Source: Paenibacillus sp. RC334 (lineage in GTDB: Bacteria; Bacillota; Bacilli; Paenibacillales; Paenibacillaceae). Taken from it: 64,000 nt of DNA. This document shows, piece after piece, positions 31,099-40,595 of the stretch. The position numbers and the translations under genes are program-made. The stretch spans positions 2,666,001-2,730,000 of the forward strand of contig NZ_CP125370.1 in NCBI RefSeq assembly GCF_030034735.1. Reading direction: 5' to 3'. A model generated the notes under the pieces. That model worked only from the letters and a program-made list of their open reading frames with translations. It ran no database searches and was not told the DNA's origin. Positions within the stretch are counted from its first letter, which is position 1. Every line of letters starts with the position of its first letter.

Positions 31099-32163
31099 AT
31101 GAAAATGGGCAATCGGATATATAATGTAGTCATTATCGGTTATGGAGGCATGGGAAGCTACCATGTTCAATTAATCGAACCTATTCAGCAGCTTGCCATT
31201 GGCGGTGTATATGATATTGTCGATTACCGAATGGAACTGGCTGCCGCTGGCGGCTATAAAACCTACGAAAGTCTGGAGGCCGTTCTGGCCGATCAGGCCG
31301 TGGATATTGTTTTGATAGCAACGCCTAATGACGTTCATAAAGAAATAGCGATCCAGGCACTGCAAGCCGGAAAACATGTCATTTGCGAAAAGCCGGTTAC
31401 GATAACGAGCACGGATTTCTTGGATATTGTCGAGGTGGCGAAGAAAGAAAACCGCGTATTTACGGTACATCAGAACCGCCGATGGGATGAAGACTTCCGA
31501 ATTATCAAAGATATGATCGGCAAGAAGACCGTGGGCGAGCTTTTCCAAGTGGAATCGCGGGTTCAGGGGGCTAACGGCATTCCGGGTGACTGGCGGCAAC
31601 TGAAGGCGTACGGTGGAGGAATGCTACTGGATTGGGGAGTGCATCTGTTGGACCAGCTGCTTCAGATTACGGACAGCCAAATAGAAAGCGTAGCTGCTAA
31701 GTTAAGCTATATTTTGGGAACTGAAGTGGATGACGGCTTTACCAGCTTTATTGAGTTCAAGGACGGCCTGACAGCGGTCATTGAAGTGGGTACGACCAAT
31801 TATGTAAAGCTGCCGCGTTGGTATATTAAAGGAACCGAGGGTACCGCAGTGATCCGGGATTGGGACTTGAGCGGAGAGATCGTCACCCGAAATCCGGATG
31901 TTGCTCATGTGGAACCAAAACCGATTCAAGCAGGCCAAGGATTGACGAAAACGATGGCGCCACCGTCAGAGGAATCCACCCTGAATTTTCCAATTGAAAA
32001 AATACCTGCGGTAGCAGAAAGCTTTTATGAAAATTTTGTCTCTGCCATCGAAGGAAAAGCGGAGCTTGCGATCAAAAGCGAAGAAGTGCATCGTGTGCTG
32101 GTACTGATTGAGACGATTTTTGAGGCGGCAGCAACCAAAAGCGTGATTCGAAGAACGATTTAA
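31099..32163 (+). CDS. Gfo/Idh/MocA-family oxidoreductase
   Basis: NAD(P)-dependent dehydrogenase acting on sugars or inositols. 354 aa: Rossmann motif VIIGYGGMGSYH, the family motif HVICEKPVTI with the catalytic Lys, and the alpha/beta substrate domain beginning after FTVHQNRRWDEDFRII (GGGMLLDWGVHLLDQLL carries the catalytic His). The ATG at 31099 and one at 31105 are both possible; AAAGGA spacing favours the second. Downstream of the symporter/kinase genes and an isomerase remnant, so part of the same sugar-catabolic region. Confidence 0.9.
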   Translation: MKMGNRIYNVVIIGYGGMGSYHVQLIEPIQQLAIGGVYDIVDYRMELAAAGGYKTYESLEAVLADQAVDIVLIATPNDVHKEIAIQALQAGKHVICEKPVTITSTDFLDIVEVAKKENRVFTVHQNRRWDEDFRIIKDMIGKKTVGELFQVESRVQGANGIPGDWRQLKAYGGGMLLDWGVHLLDQLLQITDSQIESVAAKLSYILGTEVDDGFTSFIEFKDGLTAVIEVGTTNYVKLPRWYIKGTEGTAVIRDWDLSGEIVTRNPDVAHVEPKPIQAGQGLTKTMAPPSEESTLNFPIEKIPAVAESFYENFVSAIEGKAELAIKSEEVHRVLVLIETIFEAAATKSVIRRTI

Positions 32164-32218
32164 ATCAGCTCTATTTTCCATTCGCCATAAGTGAGATATA
32201 TAGGATCCTATATTTTGA

Positions 32219-32344
32219 GAACCTGGACCGGTTGAGGATTTTTCCGGAGCCATGGGGCACGCGCATGCCATTTTGATTGATGACAGCGGCTTTCGGATCG
32301 GCGGCACGGACCCCCGCTGCGATGGAGCGGCCATCGGCTGGTGA
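32219..32344 (+). pseudogene. C-terminal scrap of gamma-glutamyltranspeptidase
   Basis: An open frame without a start contains GAMGHAHAILIDDSGF and then GGTDPRCDGAAIGW before a stop, the usual end of gamma-glutamyltransferases. Only about 41 residues remain of a protein of roughly 530. Confidence 0.65.
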
Positions 32345-32382
32345 TCCAGGAACGGGGCATGGCCCTAACAGTACACATTAAA

Positions 32383-32434
32383 AACACCCTGATCGGGGAG
32401 GAACTGTTTTCTTTCCTTCATCAGGGTGTTTTTT
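32383..32434 (+). terminator. Rho-independent terminator
   Basis: AACACCCTGA pairs with TCAGGGTGTT around a large loop that can itself pair; a T run follows. It ends the region before the two-component system. Confidence 0.85.
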
Positions 32435-32577
32435 GCTGTCACTTTGCCGCCTGAGGCCCGCGGATACCAGGAGGAATAACACTGTAAGATTATAGGAAGA
32501 ATAGGGGGGAATTCAATTTTATTTATAGTATAATGGTTACTTCAATATGGGATGGAAAACAGGGAAAGAGGGAACGG

Positions 32578-33252
32578 ATGCCTACTATACTGGTTGCTGA
32601 CGATGATGCGAACATTCGCGAACTCGTCTGTTTATTTCTACGCAACGACGGATTCGAAACAGCCGAAGCCGCGGACGGCAAGCAAGCACTGACCGTCTAC
32701 GACTCAACGCATGTCGATCTCGTCGTGCTCGATATTATGATGCCGATTATGGATGGTTGGACGTTATGCAAGGAACTCAGAAGAGCCAATCCTGATCTTC
32801 CGTTACTTATGCTGACTGCGAGAGGCGAAACATGGGAGAAAGTGAAAGGGTTCGAACTTGGAACGGACGATTATTTGACGAAACCATTCGATCCGTTGGA
32901 GTTGACGGCTCGTGTCAGGGCATTATTGAAACGATACCGGATTGGCTCCACACAGACGATTCAGTTCGGCAACGTCATCCTTGATCGGCAGACCTATAAG
33001 GTGATGAGAGGGACGGAGTCGCTCACGTTGCCGCTCAAGGAGTTCGAATTGCTGTATAAGCTCGCTGGAACACCCGGACAAGTCTATACGCGTGAGCAGT
33101 TGATTGATCAAATCTGGGGGATTGATTACGCTGGAGATGATCGAACGATAGACGTACATATTAAACGCCTGCGAGAACGTTTCGCCACTACAACCGATTT
33201 TCGGATCGAAACAGTGCGCGGGCTTGGCTACCGGCTTGAGGTTTACGAATGA
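32578..33252 (+). CDS. OmpR-family response regulator
   Basis: 224 aa: receiver domain (ILVADDDANIREL; phospho-acceptor in VVLDIMMPIMDGW; DYLTKPFDP) and winged-helix DNA-binding domain ending [17 protein letters not shown]. The frame is open from an ATG at 32533, but that codon overlaps a TATAAT box (32529-32534); the ATG at 32578 after AAGAGGGAACGG is the likely start. Overlaps the kinase gene by four bases (ATGA). Resembles HssR/YclJ-type regulators. The target is unknown; the alpha/beta hydrolase downstream is a candidate. Confidence 0.92.
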   Translation: MPTILVADDDANIRELVCLFLRNDGFETAEAADGKQALTVYDSTHVDLVVLDIMMPIMDGWTLCKELRRANPDLPLLMLTARGETWEKVKGFELGTDDYLTKPFDPLELTARVRALLKRYRIGSTQTIQFGNVILDRQTYKVMRGTESLTLPLKEFELLYKLAGTPGQVYTREQLIDQIWGIDYAGDDRTIDVHIKRLRERFATTTDFRIETVRGLGYRLEVYE

Positions 33253-34616
33253 TCAGATCCTTATATATACGTGTTGTCCTAACATTTCTGGTCTCCGTCA
33301 TCGTGGGCATAATCATTGCTTTTTTAATTACATTTTGGGTGTTTGAGGAAAAATTGAACGAAAATTTGCAAACCACCTTACTTAACTTTGGTCAGGACAT
33401 CGTCCGGGTTTACGAAACCATTCCGTTACGTGAAGCGAACTTGTTCGTAAGTGGAATGAAACAACTCGATTCCTATCATATTCGAATTTTCGATGAAACG
33501 GGTCAGTTCCAGTCTTACGGAACGCTTAACGGACAAAATCCTGCGACTGTGACGATGGATCAAGTAAAGAAGGTATTGGGTGGAGAAGTTGTTCAAGTCA
33601 ATCCGAGTACTGTTGCAACGAACCTCTTGGGACTGCCATTAAAAACGGAAATGGGAACGAAAGCGATGTTTGTGGAGCCGCTCACGTCTCCTTCCTCCAC
33701 TTTTGCCGTAAAATGGTTACTTACTTTTTTGACCTATTCGTTGATCGCAGGAAGCTTATTGATCCTGGTTGCCGCCATATTCCTGATCAGGCCGATCAAA
33801 AAGCTGACAACAGCGACCAAGCGAATAGCAGCGGGAGATTTCAACGTAAAGCTGAATATTAAGCAAAAGGGTGAGCTAGGTACCTTGGCTCGCAGCTTCG
33901 AAGAAATGATGCACGATCTGCAGCAACTTGAACAGATGCGTAAGGAATTTGTATCGAACGTGTCGCACGAAGTTCAGTCGCCGCTCACCTCGATATCCGG
34001 TTATGCTTTGGCGCTCAAACAAGTGGATATTGCAGATCACGAGCGAAGCCGTTATCTCGATATTATCATCGCTGAAGCAGGTCGAATGTCCAAGATGAGC
34101 GATAGCCTGCTCAAGCTAAGTTTGCTTGAATCACAGTCCCGGCAACTGCGGCTCATCACCTTCAGCCTTGATGAACAGATCAGACGAGTCATCGTGGCGA
34201 TCCAGCCGCAATGGTCGGCTCGCAACATCCGTTTCGACCTCAATTTGAAAGCCGTTCAATTAATGGCTGATCACGATCTATTAAACCAGGTATGGACGAA
34301 CATCATTGGCAATAGCATCAAATTTTCCATGGATGGCGGCATTATTAACGTCAGCATCAAACAAGATATCAAAAATGTGACAGTCCGAATATCCGATACG
34401 GGCATTGGTATTTCCCCCGAGGACCAGAAGCGTATATTCGAACGGTTTTTTAAGGCCGATCGTTCCCACAGTCGCAAGTATGGCGGTAGCGGTATGGGAC
34501 TTGCCATCGTTAAACAGATCGTATCGCTTCATCAAGGCGACATCCGAGTGGAAAGCGAGCCCGGCCGAGGAACGACCGTCATTGTCACCTTGCCAATCAT
34601 AGCGCCGACAGATTAG
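33249..34616 (+). CDS. Sensor histidine kinase (HssS/YclK-like)
   Basis: 455 aa membrane kinase: membrane segments near 9-30 and 158-182, a short extracellular sensor domain, HAMP ([19 protein letters not shown]), phospho-acceptor His in [18 protein letters not shown], and ATPase boxes N ([16 protein letters not shown]), G1 (ISDTGIGIS) and G2 ([14 protein letters not shown]). Partner of the preceding regulator by four-base overlap. The signal is unknown; heme or envelope stress is suggested only by family resemblance. Confidence 0.92.
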   Translation: MIRSLYIRVVLTFLVSVIVGIIIAFLITFWVFEEKLNENLQTTLLNFGQDIVRVYETIPLREANLFVSGMKQLDSYHIRIFDETGQFQSYGTLNGQNPATVTMDQVKKVLGGEVVQVNPSTVATNLLGLPLKTEMGTKAMFVEPLTSPSSTFAVKWLLTFLTYSLIAGSLLILVAAIFLIRPIKKLTTATKRIAAGDFNVKLNIKQKGELGTLARSFEEMMHDLQQLEQMRKEFVSNVSHEVQSPLTSISGYALALKQVDIADHERSRYLDIIIAEAGRMSKMSDSLLKLSLLESQSRQLRLITFSLDEQIRRVIVAIQPQWSARNIRFDLNLKAVQLMADHDLLNQVWTNIIGNSIKFSMDGGIINVSIKQDIKNVTVRISDTGIGISPEDQKRIFERFFKADRSHSRKYGGSGMGLAIVKQIVSLHQGDIRVESEPGRGTTVIVTLPIIAPTD

Positions 34617-34923
34617 TTAGATTCATATGGCACCATTCGGATGGTCTAAACTGCATTCTCCATGCTACGGCATCATGTGTAAGCTTCCTTGCATGTGACG
34701 TCGCAGCATTTTTTGCTTGTTCATACTCCGTTCATATTGTCGTCATAGGGAGTACATCTTCGTCGTATAAGCTATCCTTAACAGCACATATTAAAGTAGC
34801 CGAATAAACAGATGAGGTCAGGAGAAGATGAGAGTGGAACACAGAGAGGCCATAAAAAGGAGGGTAGGCACGAGTACAGGTAGATAACGAGCTTCAAAGG
34901 TCGCTCAAACCCCTCGTGCATAA
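34617..34923. other. Intergenic region with no recognised feature
   Basis: No coding frame or clear hairpin. The promoter of the hydrolase gene should lie here and may respond to the upstream two-component system. Confidence 0.45.
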
Positions 34924-35865
34924 ATGATGAAAAAAATACTTACCATTATACTTAAATCCATAGGAGTTATAGCAATAGCCATAGTGCTTTTTCTAGCCAT
35001 TGTTTTTATCGTTAATATGATCTCGAACAAATCGGAGCAAGGAAAAATAGAACCCTATGGCCAGTTAGTACCTGTAGATGGGAAACATATGAATGTTACC
35101 ATTCAAGGAGAGGGCGAAGAAACAGTCGTGCTCCTGCCTGGTTATGGAACAGCAGCACCAGCTCTTGATTTTAAGCTGCTAGTAGATGAACTATCTCCAT
35201 TTTACAAAGTTGTCGTGATTGAGCCTTTCGGTTATGGATTAAGTGATGAAACCGAAAAAGAGCGAAGCACTGAGAATATTGTAAGTGAAATTCATGAAGC
35301 TTTACAGCAGCTTAATATTGACCGTTACACGCTAATGGGCCATTCCATTGCGGGCATTTACGGACTGGATTATGTGAACAAATATCCAAACGAAGTGAGT
35401 GCATTTGTCGGAATCGATAGCAGTGTTCCAACACAAGGTGGGATGGATGTTAAATTCCCAATAAAAACGTTTGAATTTCTTAAAAAATCAGGTCTCTTAA
35501 GAATGATCAAGAATCTAAGTGGTGATCCATATGCTTCATTATCATTTGATGATCAAACCAAAGAACAAATGAGAATGATTTCGAATAAAAACGGCAATAA
35601 TGCCACGACCTTGAATGAAATGGAGCATATTTCTTCTAATTTTAAAGCAGCTGAAAATTTAACATTCCCAAAAAATCTTCCCGTTATATTCTTTTTACAA
35701 GCGAATAATACAGATATTAAAGGATGGTTACCACTGCATGAAGAGCAAGTCAAAAATTCTGTACATGGAAAAGTGATGACATTTGAAGGAGGACATTATT
35801 TGCACCATACCAGGTCAAAGGAAATCGCTGAAAACTTCAGGGGATTTATGGAAGGAATAAAATAA
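34924..35865 (+). CDS. Membrane-anchored alpha/beta hydrolase
   Basis: 313 aa. An N-terminal membrane segment (IGVIAIAIVLFLAIVFIVNMI) likely anchors an extracytoplasmic alpha/beta hydrolase domain. Nucleophile elbow GHSIAGIYG, oxyanion region LLPGYGTAAPALDF, and the catalytic His in EGGHYLHH near the end. No good ribosome site precedes the ATG. The substrate is unknown; it could be an esterase or lipase-like enzyme. Confidence 0.88.
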   Translation: MMKKILTIILKSIGVIAIAIVLFLAIVFIVNMISNKSEQGKIEPYGQLVPVDGKHMNVTIQGEGEETVVLLPGYGTAAPALDFKLLVDELSPFYKVVVIEPFGYGLSDETEKERSTENIVSEIHEALQQLNIDRYTLMGHSIAGIYGLDYVNKYPNEVSAFVGIDSSVPTQGGMDVKFPIKTFEFLKKSGLLRMIKNLSGDPYASLSFDDQTKEQMRMISNKNGNNATTLNEMEHISSNFKAAENLTFPKNLPVIFFLQANNTDIKGWLPLHEEQVKNSVHGKVMTFEGGHYLHHTRSKEIAENFRGFMEGIK

Positions 35866-35988
35866 GTGCGATGAAAAAGGCACCTTCACTATTTTGTACA
35901 AATGTATAAGTGATATAAAAACCGTCCTTTGGTAATATCCCCTTCAAGTAGACACTCAAAAAAGTCCACATGGTATCATGTTGAGGAG

Positions 35989-36017
35989 TTGTGTTTAATA
36001 AAACGGTATGATAATAT
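35989..36017 (+). promoter_or_regulatory. Promoter of the ABC-F gene
   Basis: TTGTGT at 35989 and TAATAT at 36012 with a 17-base spacer, starting a leader of about 255 bases before the ABC-F coding sequence. Confidence 0.5.
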
Positions 36018-36039
36018 ACATTTACTTTAATGATTGGGG

Positions 36040-36260
36040 TTGAGAAGAATAATGTAGGATTTTCTTGCTGATCTATAAACTAATAAAACATTTAGTGCGA
36101 TTGGTTTCGCATGTTTTATTGCTTTATAAGCAAGAAAGTTACATTTTCTTTTCACTCAAACATTAGGTCCTTAATCATCTGCCTTCCATTGGGAGGCTGG
36201 TTTTTCTGTATCTATTTGAGCTGCGAGAAATTAACTTTCTTGCGGCTTTTATTTTTTTTA
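36040..36260 (+). promoter_or_regulatory. Transcription attenuator leader of the ABC-F gene
   Basis: A minimal upstream ORF (ATG-TAG at 36052, or TTG at 36040 giving five codons) is followed by several hairpins. The last is an intrinsic terminator with arms 36219-36230 and 36236-36247 and a T-rich tail, ending just before the gene's ribosome site. GCAAGAAAGTTA at 36130-36141 is a perfect complement of TAACTTTCTTGC at 36232-36243, the terminator's 3' arm, so it can form an antiterminator. This is the arrangement known for antibiotic-induced ABC-F genes, where ribosome stalling on the leader frees the antiterminator. Confidence 0.75.
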
Positions 36261-36277
36261 TACAGGAGGACAACTTG

Positions 36278-37755
36278 ATGTCATTAATTAATGTTACCAA
36301 CCTGACGTTTGCCTATGAGGGCAGCTACGATAACATATTCGAAAACGTGAATTTTCAGATCGACACCGATTGGAAGCTGGGGTTTACGGGAAGGAACGGA
36401 AGAGGGAAGACCACATTTCTTCAGTTACTGCTCGGCAAACATGAATACAGTGGAGCTATCTCTGCTAATGTCAATTTTGAATACTTTCCGTATCCTGTGC
36501 CAAACAAGAATGATCATACGCTGGATGTAATCAACGAAATCTTTCCGGACTATGTTCACTGGCAATTCATGCGTGAGCTCTCGTTGCTGAAGGTTGATGA
36601 AGACGTTCTATATCGTCCATTTGCTTCTTTGTCAAACGGTGAGCAGACGAAAGTGCTCCTGGCCGCCTTGTTTATTAAGGAAAACAGTTTTCTGTTGATC
36701 GATGAGCCTACGAATCATCTGGACATGAATGCTAGAAAATGGGTCAGTAATTATCTGAATACCAAAAGCGGATATATTCTGGTATCTCACGACAGATCCT
36801 TTCTGGATAACTGTGTGGATCACATCCTGTCCATCAACAAAACCAACATTGAGATTCAAAAAGGTGATTTTTCCAGCTGGTGGGAGAATAAGAAGAGACA
36901 GGATAACTTTGAATTTGCACAGAACGAGAAGCTTAGAAAAGACATTAAGCGCCTATCGGATTCTTCCAAGCGTACGGGGAACTGGTCTCACGAAGTGAAA
37001 AAACCAAAAACGGAACCAGAAATTCCGGCTCCAAGGTAGATAAAGGCTATATTGGCCATAAGGCTGCCAAGATGATGAAACGTTCTAAATCCATTGAGCA
37101 AAGACAGCAATTGGCGATTACCGAAAAGTCCAAACTGCTGAAAAATATAGAAAGCTCGGACACCCTGGAAATCTCACAGCTTGCTTATCATAAAAATGTG
37201 CTTGCTGAGCTTGAACAGGTCACTATATTTTATGGAGAAAAGCAGGTTTGTGCAGACGTGAGTTTTACGATTGAACAGGGGGAGCGAATCGCGCTTTCGG
37301 GTAAAAATGGCTCCGGAAAATCAAGTATCCTCAAACTCATCTGCGGCGTGGATATAGACTACACTGGCAGCTTCACAAGGGACAGTCAGCTAAAAATATC
37401 CTACGTGTCCCAAGATACCTCGCATTTGCAGGGCAGTCTGACAGATTACGCCCGGGACAACGGGATTGACGAGAGCCTTTTCAAATCTATTCTGAGAAAG
37501 CTTGATTTCTCCAGAGTGCAATTCGAGAAGGATCTATCCGCTTATAGCGGCGGCCAGAAGAAGAAGGTACTGATTGCCAAAAGCCTGAGCGAGCAGGTTC
37601 ATCTGCATATCTGGGATGAGCCGCTGAATTTCATCGATGTCATTTCCCGTATGCAAATTGAAGAACTGCTACTGGAGTATTCGCCAACGATACTTTTTGT
37701 GGAACATGACAGCGAGTTCTGCAACAATGTCGCAACAAAGATGGTTGAGCTTTGA
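36278..37755 (+). pseudogene. ABC-F ribosomal protection protein (Lsa/Vga-like), frameshifted
   Basis: Two ABC domains, no membrane segments, about 492 aa if intact: the size and layout of antibiotic-resistance ABC-F ATPases, which displace lincosamide/streptogramin A/pleuromutilin drugs from the ribosome. First domain: GRNGRGKTTFL, SLSNGEQTKVLLAALF, LLIDEPTNHLD. Second: GKNGSGKSSIL, AYSGGQKKKVLIAKSL, LHIWDEPLNF. Six A at 36998-37003 (one base short) shift the frame in the interdomain linker; the restored reading continues NGTRNSGSKVDKGYIGHKAA. As written, only the first half is made from the start at 36278 (AGGAGGA seven bases before). The upstream attenuator supports drug-induced expression. 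Confidence 0.85.
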
Positions 37756-37788
37756 CCAGGGATAGAGACGCAGGGAGGTCGGGAGCCA

Positions 37789-37920
37789 ATGAGCGTGATT
37801 GAAGCCTATATCACCAATCTTGGCCGCTACAACAAGGGCCATTTGGACGGGGAGTATTTAAGGAGTTCTCGACTCGTGGGCGCTACGTACGAAGGGCCAC
37901 ATCCTTTAAAGGAAGTGTGA
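37789..37920 (+). pseudogene. ArdA-like antirestriction protein fragment
   Basis: 43-codon frame opening MSVIEAYITNLGRYNKGHLD and then GEY, resembling the N-terminus of ArdA antirestriction proteins (about 165 aa), then diverging. A ribosome site GGGAGGTCGGGAG precedes it. It is probably a truncated leftover of a plasmid or conjugative element. Confidence 0.5.
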
Positions 37921-37963
37921 ATTAACGGCTGTCCCTTGGTAATAATATTTAGGAGAGTGTGTT

Positions 37964-38178
37964 GTGAGCGAGAACAACCAGTTGCGGGATGTGTTTGACG
38001 CGATTGCAGATCCAACTAGGCGCCGACTGATTCGTCTGTTAGCAGAGGCATAGAAACGAGATTCAGGCTAAACGCCTCTCCACTCAGAGAAATTCAAGAT
38101 TGAGTGGCTGTCTACAGCAAGTTCTGGAGTACGAATATGTTGCGCTTGAACCAACTATTAGAGGAGGAAGCAGAATGA
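37964..38178 (+). pseudogene. ArsR-family regulator with internal deletion
   Basis: The N-terminus reads MSENNQLRDVFDAIADPTRR (then RLIRLLAEA and a stop). A second frame from about 38063 reads LNASPLREIQD, a TGA in place of the usual Trp, then VAVYSKFWSTNMLRLNQLLE. The recognition helix region of about 45 residues is gone. The last codon overlaps the ATG of the SRPBCC gene, as in normal ArsR-SRPBCC operons, so this is a recently disabled repressor of its neighbour. Confidence 0.75.
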
Positions 38179-38570
38179 GTTTAACATTATCCTTGGATTT
38201 TCAGTTCACGACATCGATCAAGAAAGTTTGGTCCGCCTTAACCGATTCAAGCAAGCTTGCCAAGTGGGTCATGGAAAATGATTTTAAGCCCTTCGTTGGA
38301 CACCGTTTTCAGTTTCGCACGCAGCCGACCGAATGGTGGAATGGAATTATTGACGGCGAAGTGCTTATCGTGGACGCACCAAACCGGTTGTCCTATACTT
38401 GGGAAAGCGGAGAGAAGCACACGGTTACCTGGAAGCTACAGGATTTAGGGGACGGAAAGGTTAACCTTCATCTCGAACAAACCGGAATCTCAAATGATCA
38501 AGCACTCGCAGGTGCTAAGTATGGTTGGAGTAATTGGTTCGGCGAGTTTGAAAAGGTGTTGGAACAATAA
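38175..38570 (+). CDS. SRPBCC/AHSA1-domain protein
   Basis: 131 aa hydrophobic-ligand-binding START-like domain, opening MSLTLSLDFQFTTSIKKVWS with the AHSA1 pattern ALTDSSKLAKWVMENDFKP and ending GWSNWFGEFEKVLEQ. Ribosome site GAGGAGGAAGCAG. It overlaps the broken ArsR gene by four bases; in intact operons of this type the ArsR protein controls it, so expression here may be constitutive. Its ligand is unknown. Confidence 0.85.
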   Translation: MSLTLSLDFQFTTSIKKVWSALTDSSKLAKWVMENDFKPFVGHRFQFRTQPTEWWNGIIDGEVLIVDAPNRLSYTWESGEKHTVTWKLQDLGDGKVNLHLEQTGISNDQALAGAKYGWSNWFGEFEKVLEQ

Positions 38571-38647
38571 TCGCATTGGGTACTAAAACATCTCCTTCCC
38601 CAATGCTAAATTAATGGGTACGATAGTGAAATAGCCCAACATCATAA

Positions 38648-38698
38648 AACAGATCACTTAATGGTATCTATATGCCCATCAAGTGATTTGTTTTTACA
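38648..38698 (+). terminator. Hairpin terminator
   Basis: AAAACAGATCACTT pairs with AAGTGATTTGTTTT (one mismatch), followed by T residues. Confidence 0.7.
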
Positions 38699-38729
38699 TG
38701 ATGAGTTAATTAATTATTTTCAAGTTTAA

Positions 38730-38768
38730 AAACTTTACTGACGGAAGATGTCAGTAAAGTTTTTTTAT
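38730..38768 (+). terminator. Rho-independent terminator
   Basis: AAAAACTTTACTGAC pairs perfectly with GTCAGTAAAGTTTTT around a seven-base loop, running into a T run. It is the second terminator after the SRPBCC gene. Confidence 0.85.
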
Positions 38769-38811
38769 AATAGGGTATATCGATTAATTAATTACAAAAG
38801 GAGTGTGTATT

Positions 38812-39441
38812 ATGCATACAAAAAAAGTATATCTTTATGTATTTGATACGATGTCAGACTGGGAGGTAGGTTATTTAATTGCTGAACTAAACTCGGGAAG
38901 GTATTTTAAAAAAGAATTAGCGCCTTTAGAGGTGGTTGCAGTAGGCGTTGATAAAAATCCTGTTACTACAATGGGAGGATTGAAAATACTACCTAGTATT
39001 TCTATTGATGAGTGTATTTTGGAAAGTACTGATGTTTTAGTTCTTCCAGGCGGTAATACTTGGATAGAAGCAATTCACGAACCTATATTGAAAAAAGTTT
39101 CTAAATCTTTAAAAGAAGGTACTGTTGTTGCGGCGATTTGTGGTGCAACAGTGGGACTTGCAAAGATGGGATTGCTAGACTCAAGAAGGCATACAAGCAA
39201 CAATCTGGAATATATGAAAATGATTTGTCCTAATTATATTGGAGACAAATATTATGAAATGGAGCCAGCAGTAACTGATGGGAATTTAGTTACTGCATCA
39301 GGAATAGCTCCGTTGGAATTTGCGATGCATGTATTGAAGGTGCTAGATGTATTTGCACCAGAAACATTACATTCATGGTTCAATCTTTATCAGACTCATG
39401 AACCAAAATACTTCTTCGAGTTAATGAATTCTATCAAATAG
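38812..39441 (+). CDS. DJ-1/PfpI-family protein
   Basis: 209 aa, type 1 glutamine-amidotransferase-like fold. The nucleophile elbow AAICGATVGLA carries Cys110; LVLPGGNTW and TASGIAPLEFAMHVLKVL are also typical. Family members act as glyoxalases, deglycases, hydrolases or redox sensors, and the exact role cannot be read here. The ATG at 38812 has AAAGGAG eight bases upstream. Noticeably AT-rich compared with its neighbours. Single gene. Confidence 0.87.
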   Translation: MHTKKVYLYVFDTMSDWEVGYLIAELNSGRYFKKELAPLEVVAVGVDKNPVTTMGGLKILPSISIDECILESTDVLVLPGGNTWIEAIHEPILKKVSKSLKEGTVVAAICGATVGLAKMGLLDSRRHTSNNLEYMKMICPNYIGDKYYEMEPAVTDGNLVTASGIAPLEFAMHVLKVLDVFAPETLHSWFNLYQTHEPKYFFELMNSIK

Positions 39442-39516
39442 CTGATAAGTAAACCAAAATACAATTGATAGTAGTAGTGATTAAGACTTTATTTTCGAAT
39501 GTCGGGCCTGGTTGTT

Positions 39517-40560
39517 TTACGCTTCTTCCTCAATGACTCCCAAAGCGCGGTTCTTCTCTTTAAATCGCTCATTGTGGGAGGATACATACGCCATAATAGG
39601 CGCTTCCGGGTCCATATACAGCTTGGCACTGTTCAGGGCCAGAATGCCACTGGTGAAGGTGCCTGCGATCAGTTCAACCTTGTTGTCGTAAGCTACAAAG
39701 TCTCCTGCGGCGAAGACCCCAGGGATGTTCGTCGTCATTCCCTCTCCAACCTGCAAGTTCCATTCACCAAGGTCCAGGCCCCATTCCCGTATCGAACCGT
39801 AATCGCATTTCATCCCATGATTGACGATCACAGCGTCGACCTCTAGCTGCTCACGCTCATTGGTCTCCGTATGAGACAGGGTTACGCTGTCAATGCTGGT
39901 CCCGTTGCTGCTATGGAGCGCTTCAACCGTATAAGGCGTGCAGACCCGAACGGAGGAATTTTTCATCGTCGTGACACTTCGTTCCAAACCGCCGAAGCTA
40001 TCTCGTCGGTGCACGATGGTCACGCTCTCGGCTATTGGCTCCAGCTCATTGGCCCAATCCACCGCAGAATCGCCCCCGCCCGAAATCAGTACCCGTTGTC
40101 CGCGGAAATGTTCCAGCTCCTGCACAGTGTAGTACAGGTTGGTTACTTCGTAGCGGTCGGCACCATCCAGCTCCAGCTTGACCGTTTGGCGAGCGCCATA
40201 GCCGATGGCGAGAATGACCGTTCTGGTCAGATGTTGTTCACCGCTCTGAGTCGTGAGGAGGATGGTGCCATTCACCTGTGGATCAAAGCCCGTCACACGC
40301 TGACCAAGCACAATCACAGGATCAAACGTACGTGCCTGTCCGATGAGCTGCGCAATGAGTTGCTCGCCGCGAATGGGCGGCATGGCCCCGACATCCCATA
40401 TCATTTTCTCCGGATAGGTCAGAACCCGTCCGCCCAGCTCTGGCTGAGCTTCTATAATCTTCGTTTTCAGTTCTCGCATTCCGCTGTAAAAAGCAGTATA
40501 TAGTCCGGCGGGTCCGCCGCCAATAATGGTTACATCAAATAATTCAAGAGATTCTGTCAT
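39517..40560 (-). CDS. Ferredoxin/flavodoxin-NADP reductase (YumC/YcgT-like)
   Basis: Thioredoxin-reductase-like flavoprotein, 347 aa: FAD site [21 protein letters not shown] site [16 protein letters not shown], and the FAD closing motif [14 protein letters not shown]. It lacks a CxxC active site, as ferredoxin-NADP reductases of this type do. It lies 35 bases downstream of a siderophore-binding lipoprotein on the same strand and should share its Fur-controlled promoter. It may supply electrons for reductive release of iron from the siderophore (inference from context). Confidence 0.9.
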   Translation of the reverse strand: MTESLELFDVTIIGGGPAGLYTAFYSGMRELKTKIIEAQPELGGRVLTYPEKMIWDVGAMPPIRGEQLIAQLIGQARTFDPVIVLGQRVTGFDPQVNGTILLTTQSGEQHLTRTVILAIGYGARQTVKLELDGADRYEVTNLYYTVQELEHFRGQRVLISGGGDSAVDWANELEPIAESVTIVHRRDSFGGLERSVTTMKNSSVRVCTPYTVEALHSSNGTSIDSVTLSHTETNEREQLEVDAVIVNHGMKCDYGSIREWGLDLGEWNLQVGEGMTTNIPGVFAAGDFVAYDNKVELIAGTFTSGILALNSAKLYMDPEAPIMAYVSSHNERFKEKNRALGVIEEEA

Positions 40561-40595
40561 CGTTAGCCTCCAAACTGAATCGGATCGTTATAAAA

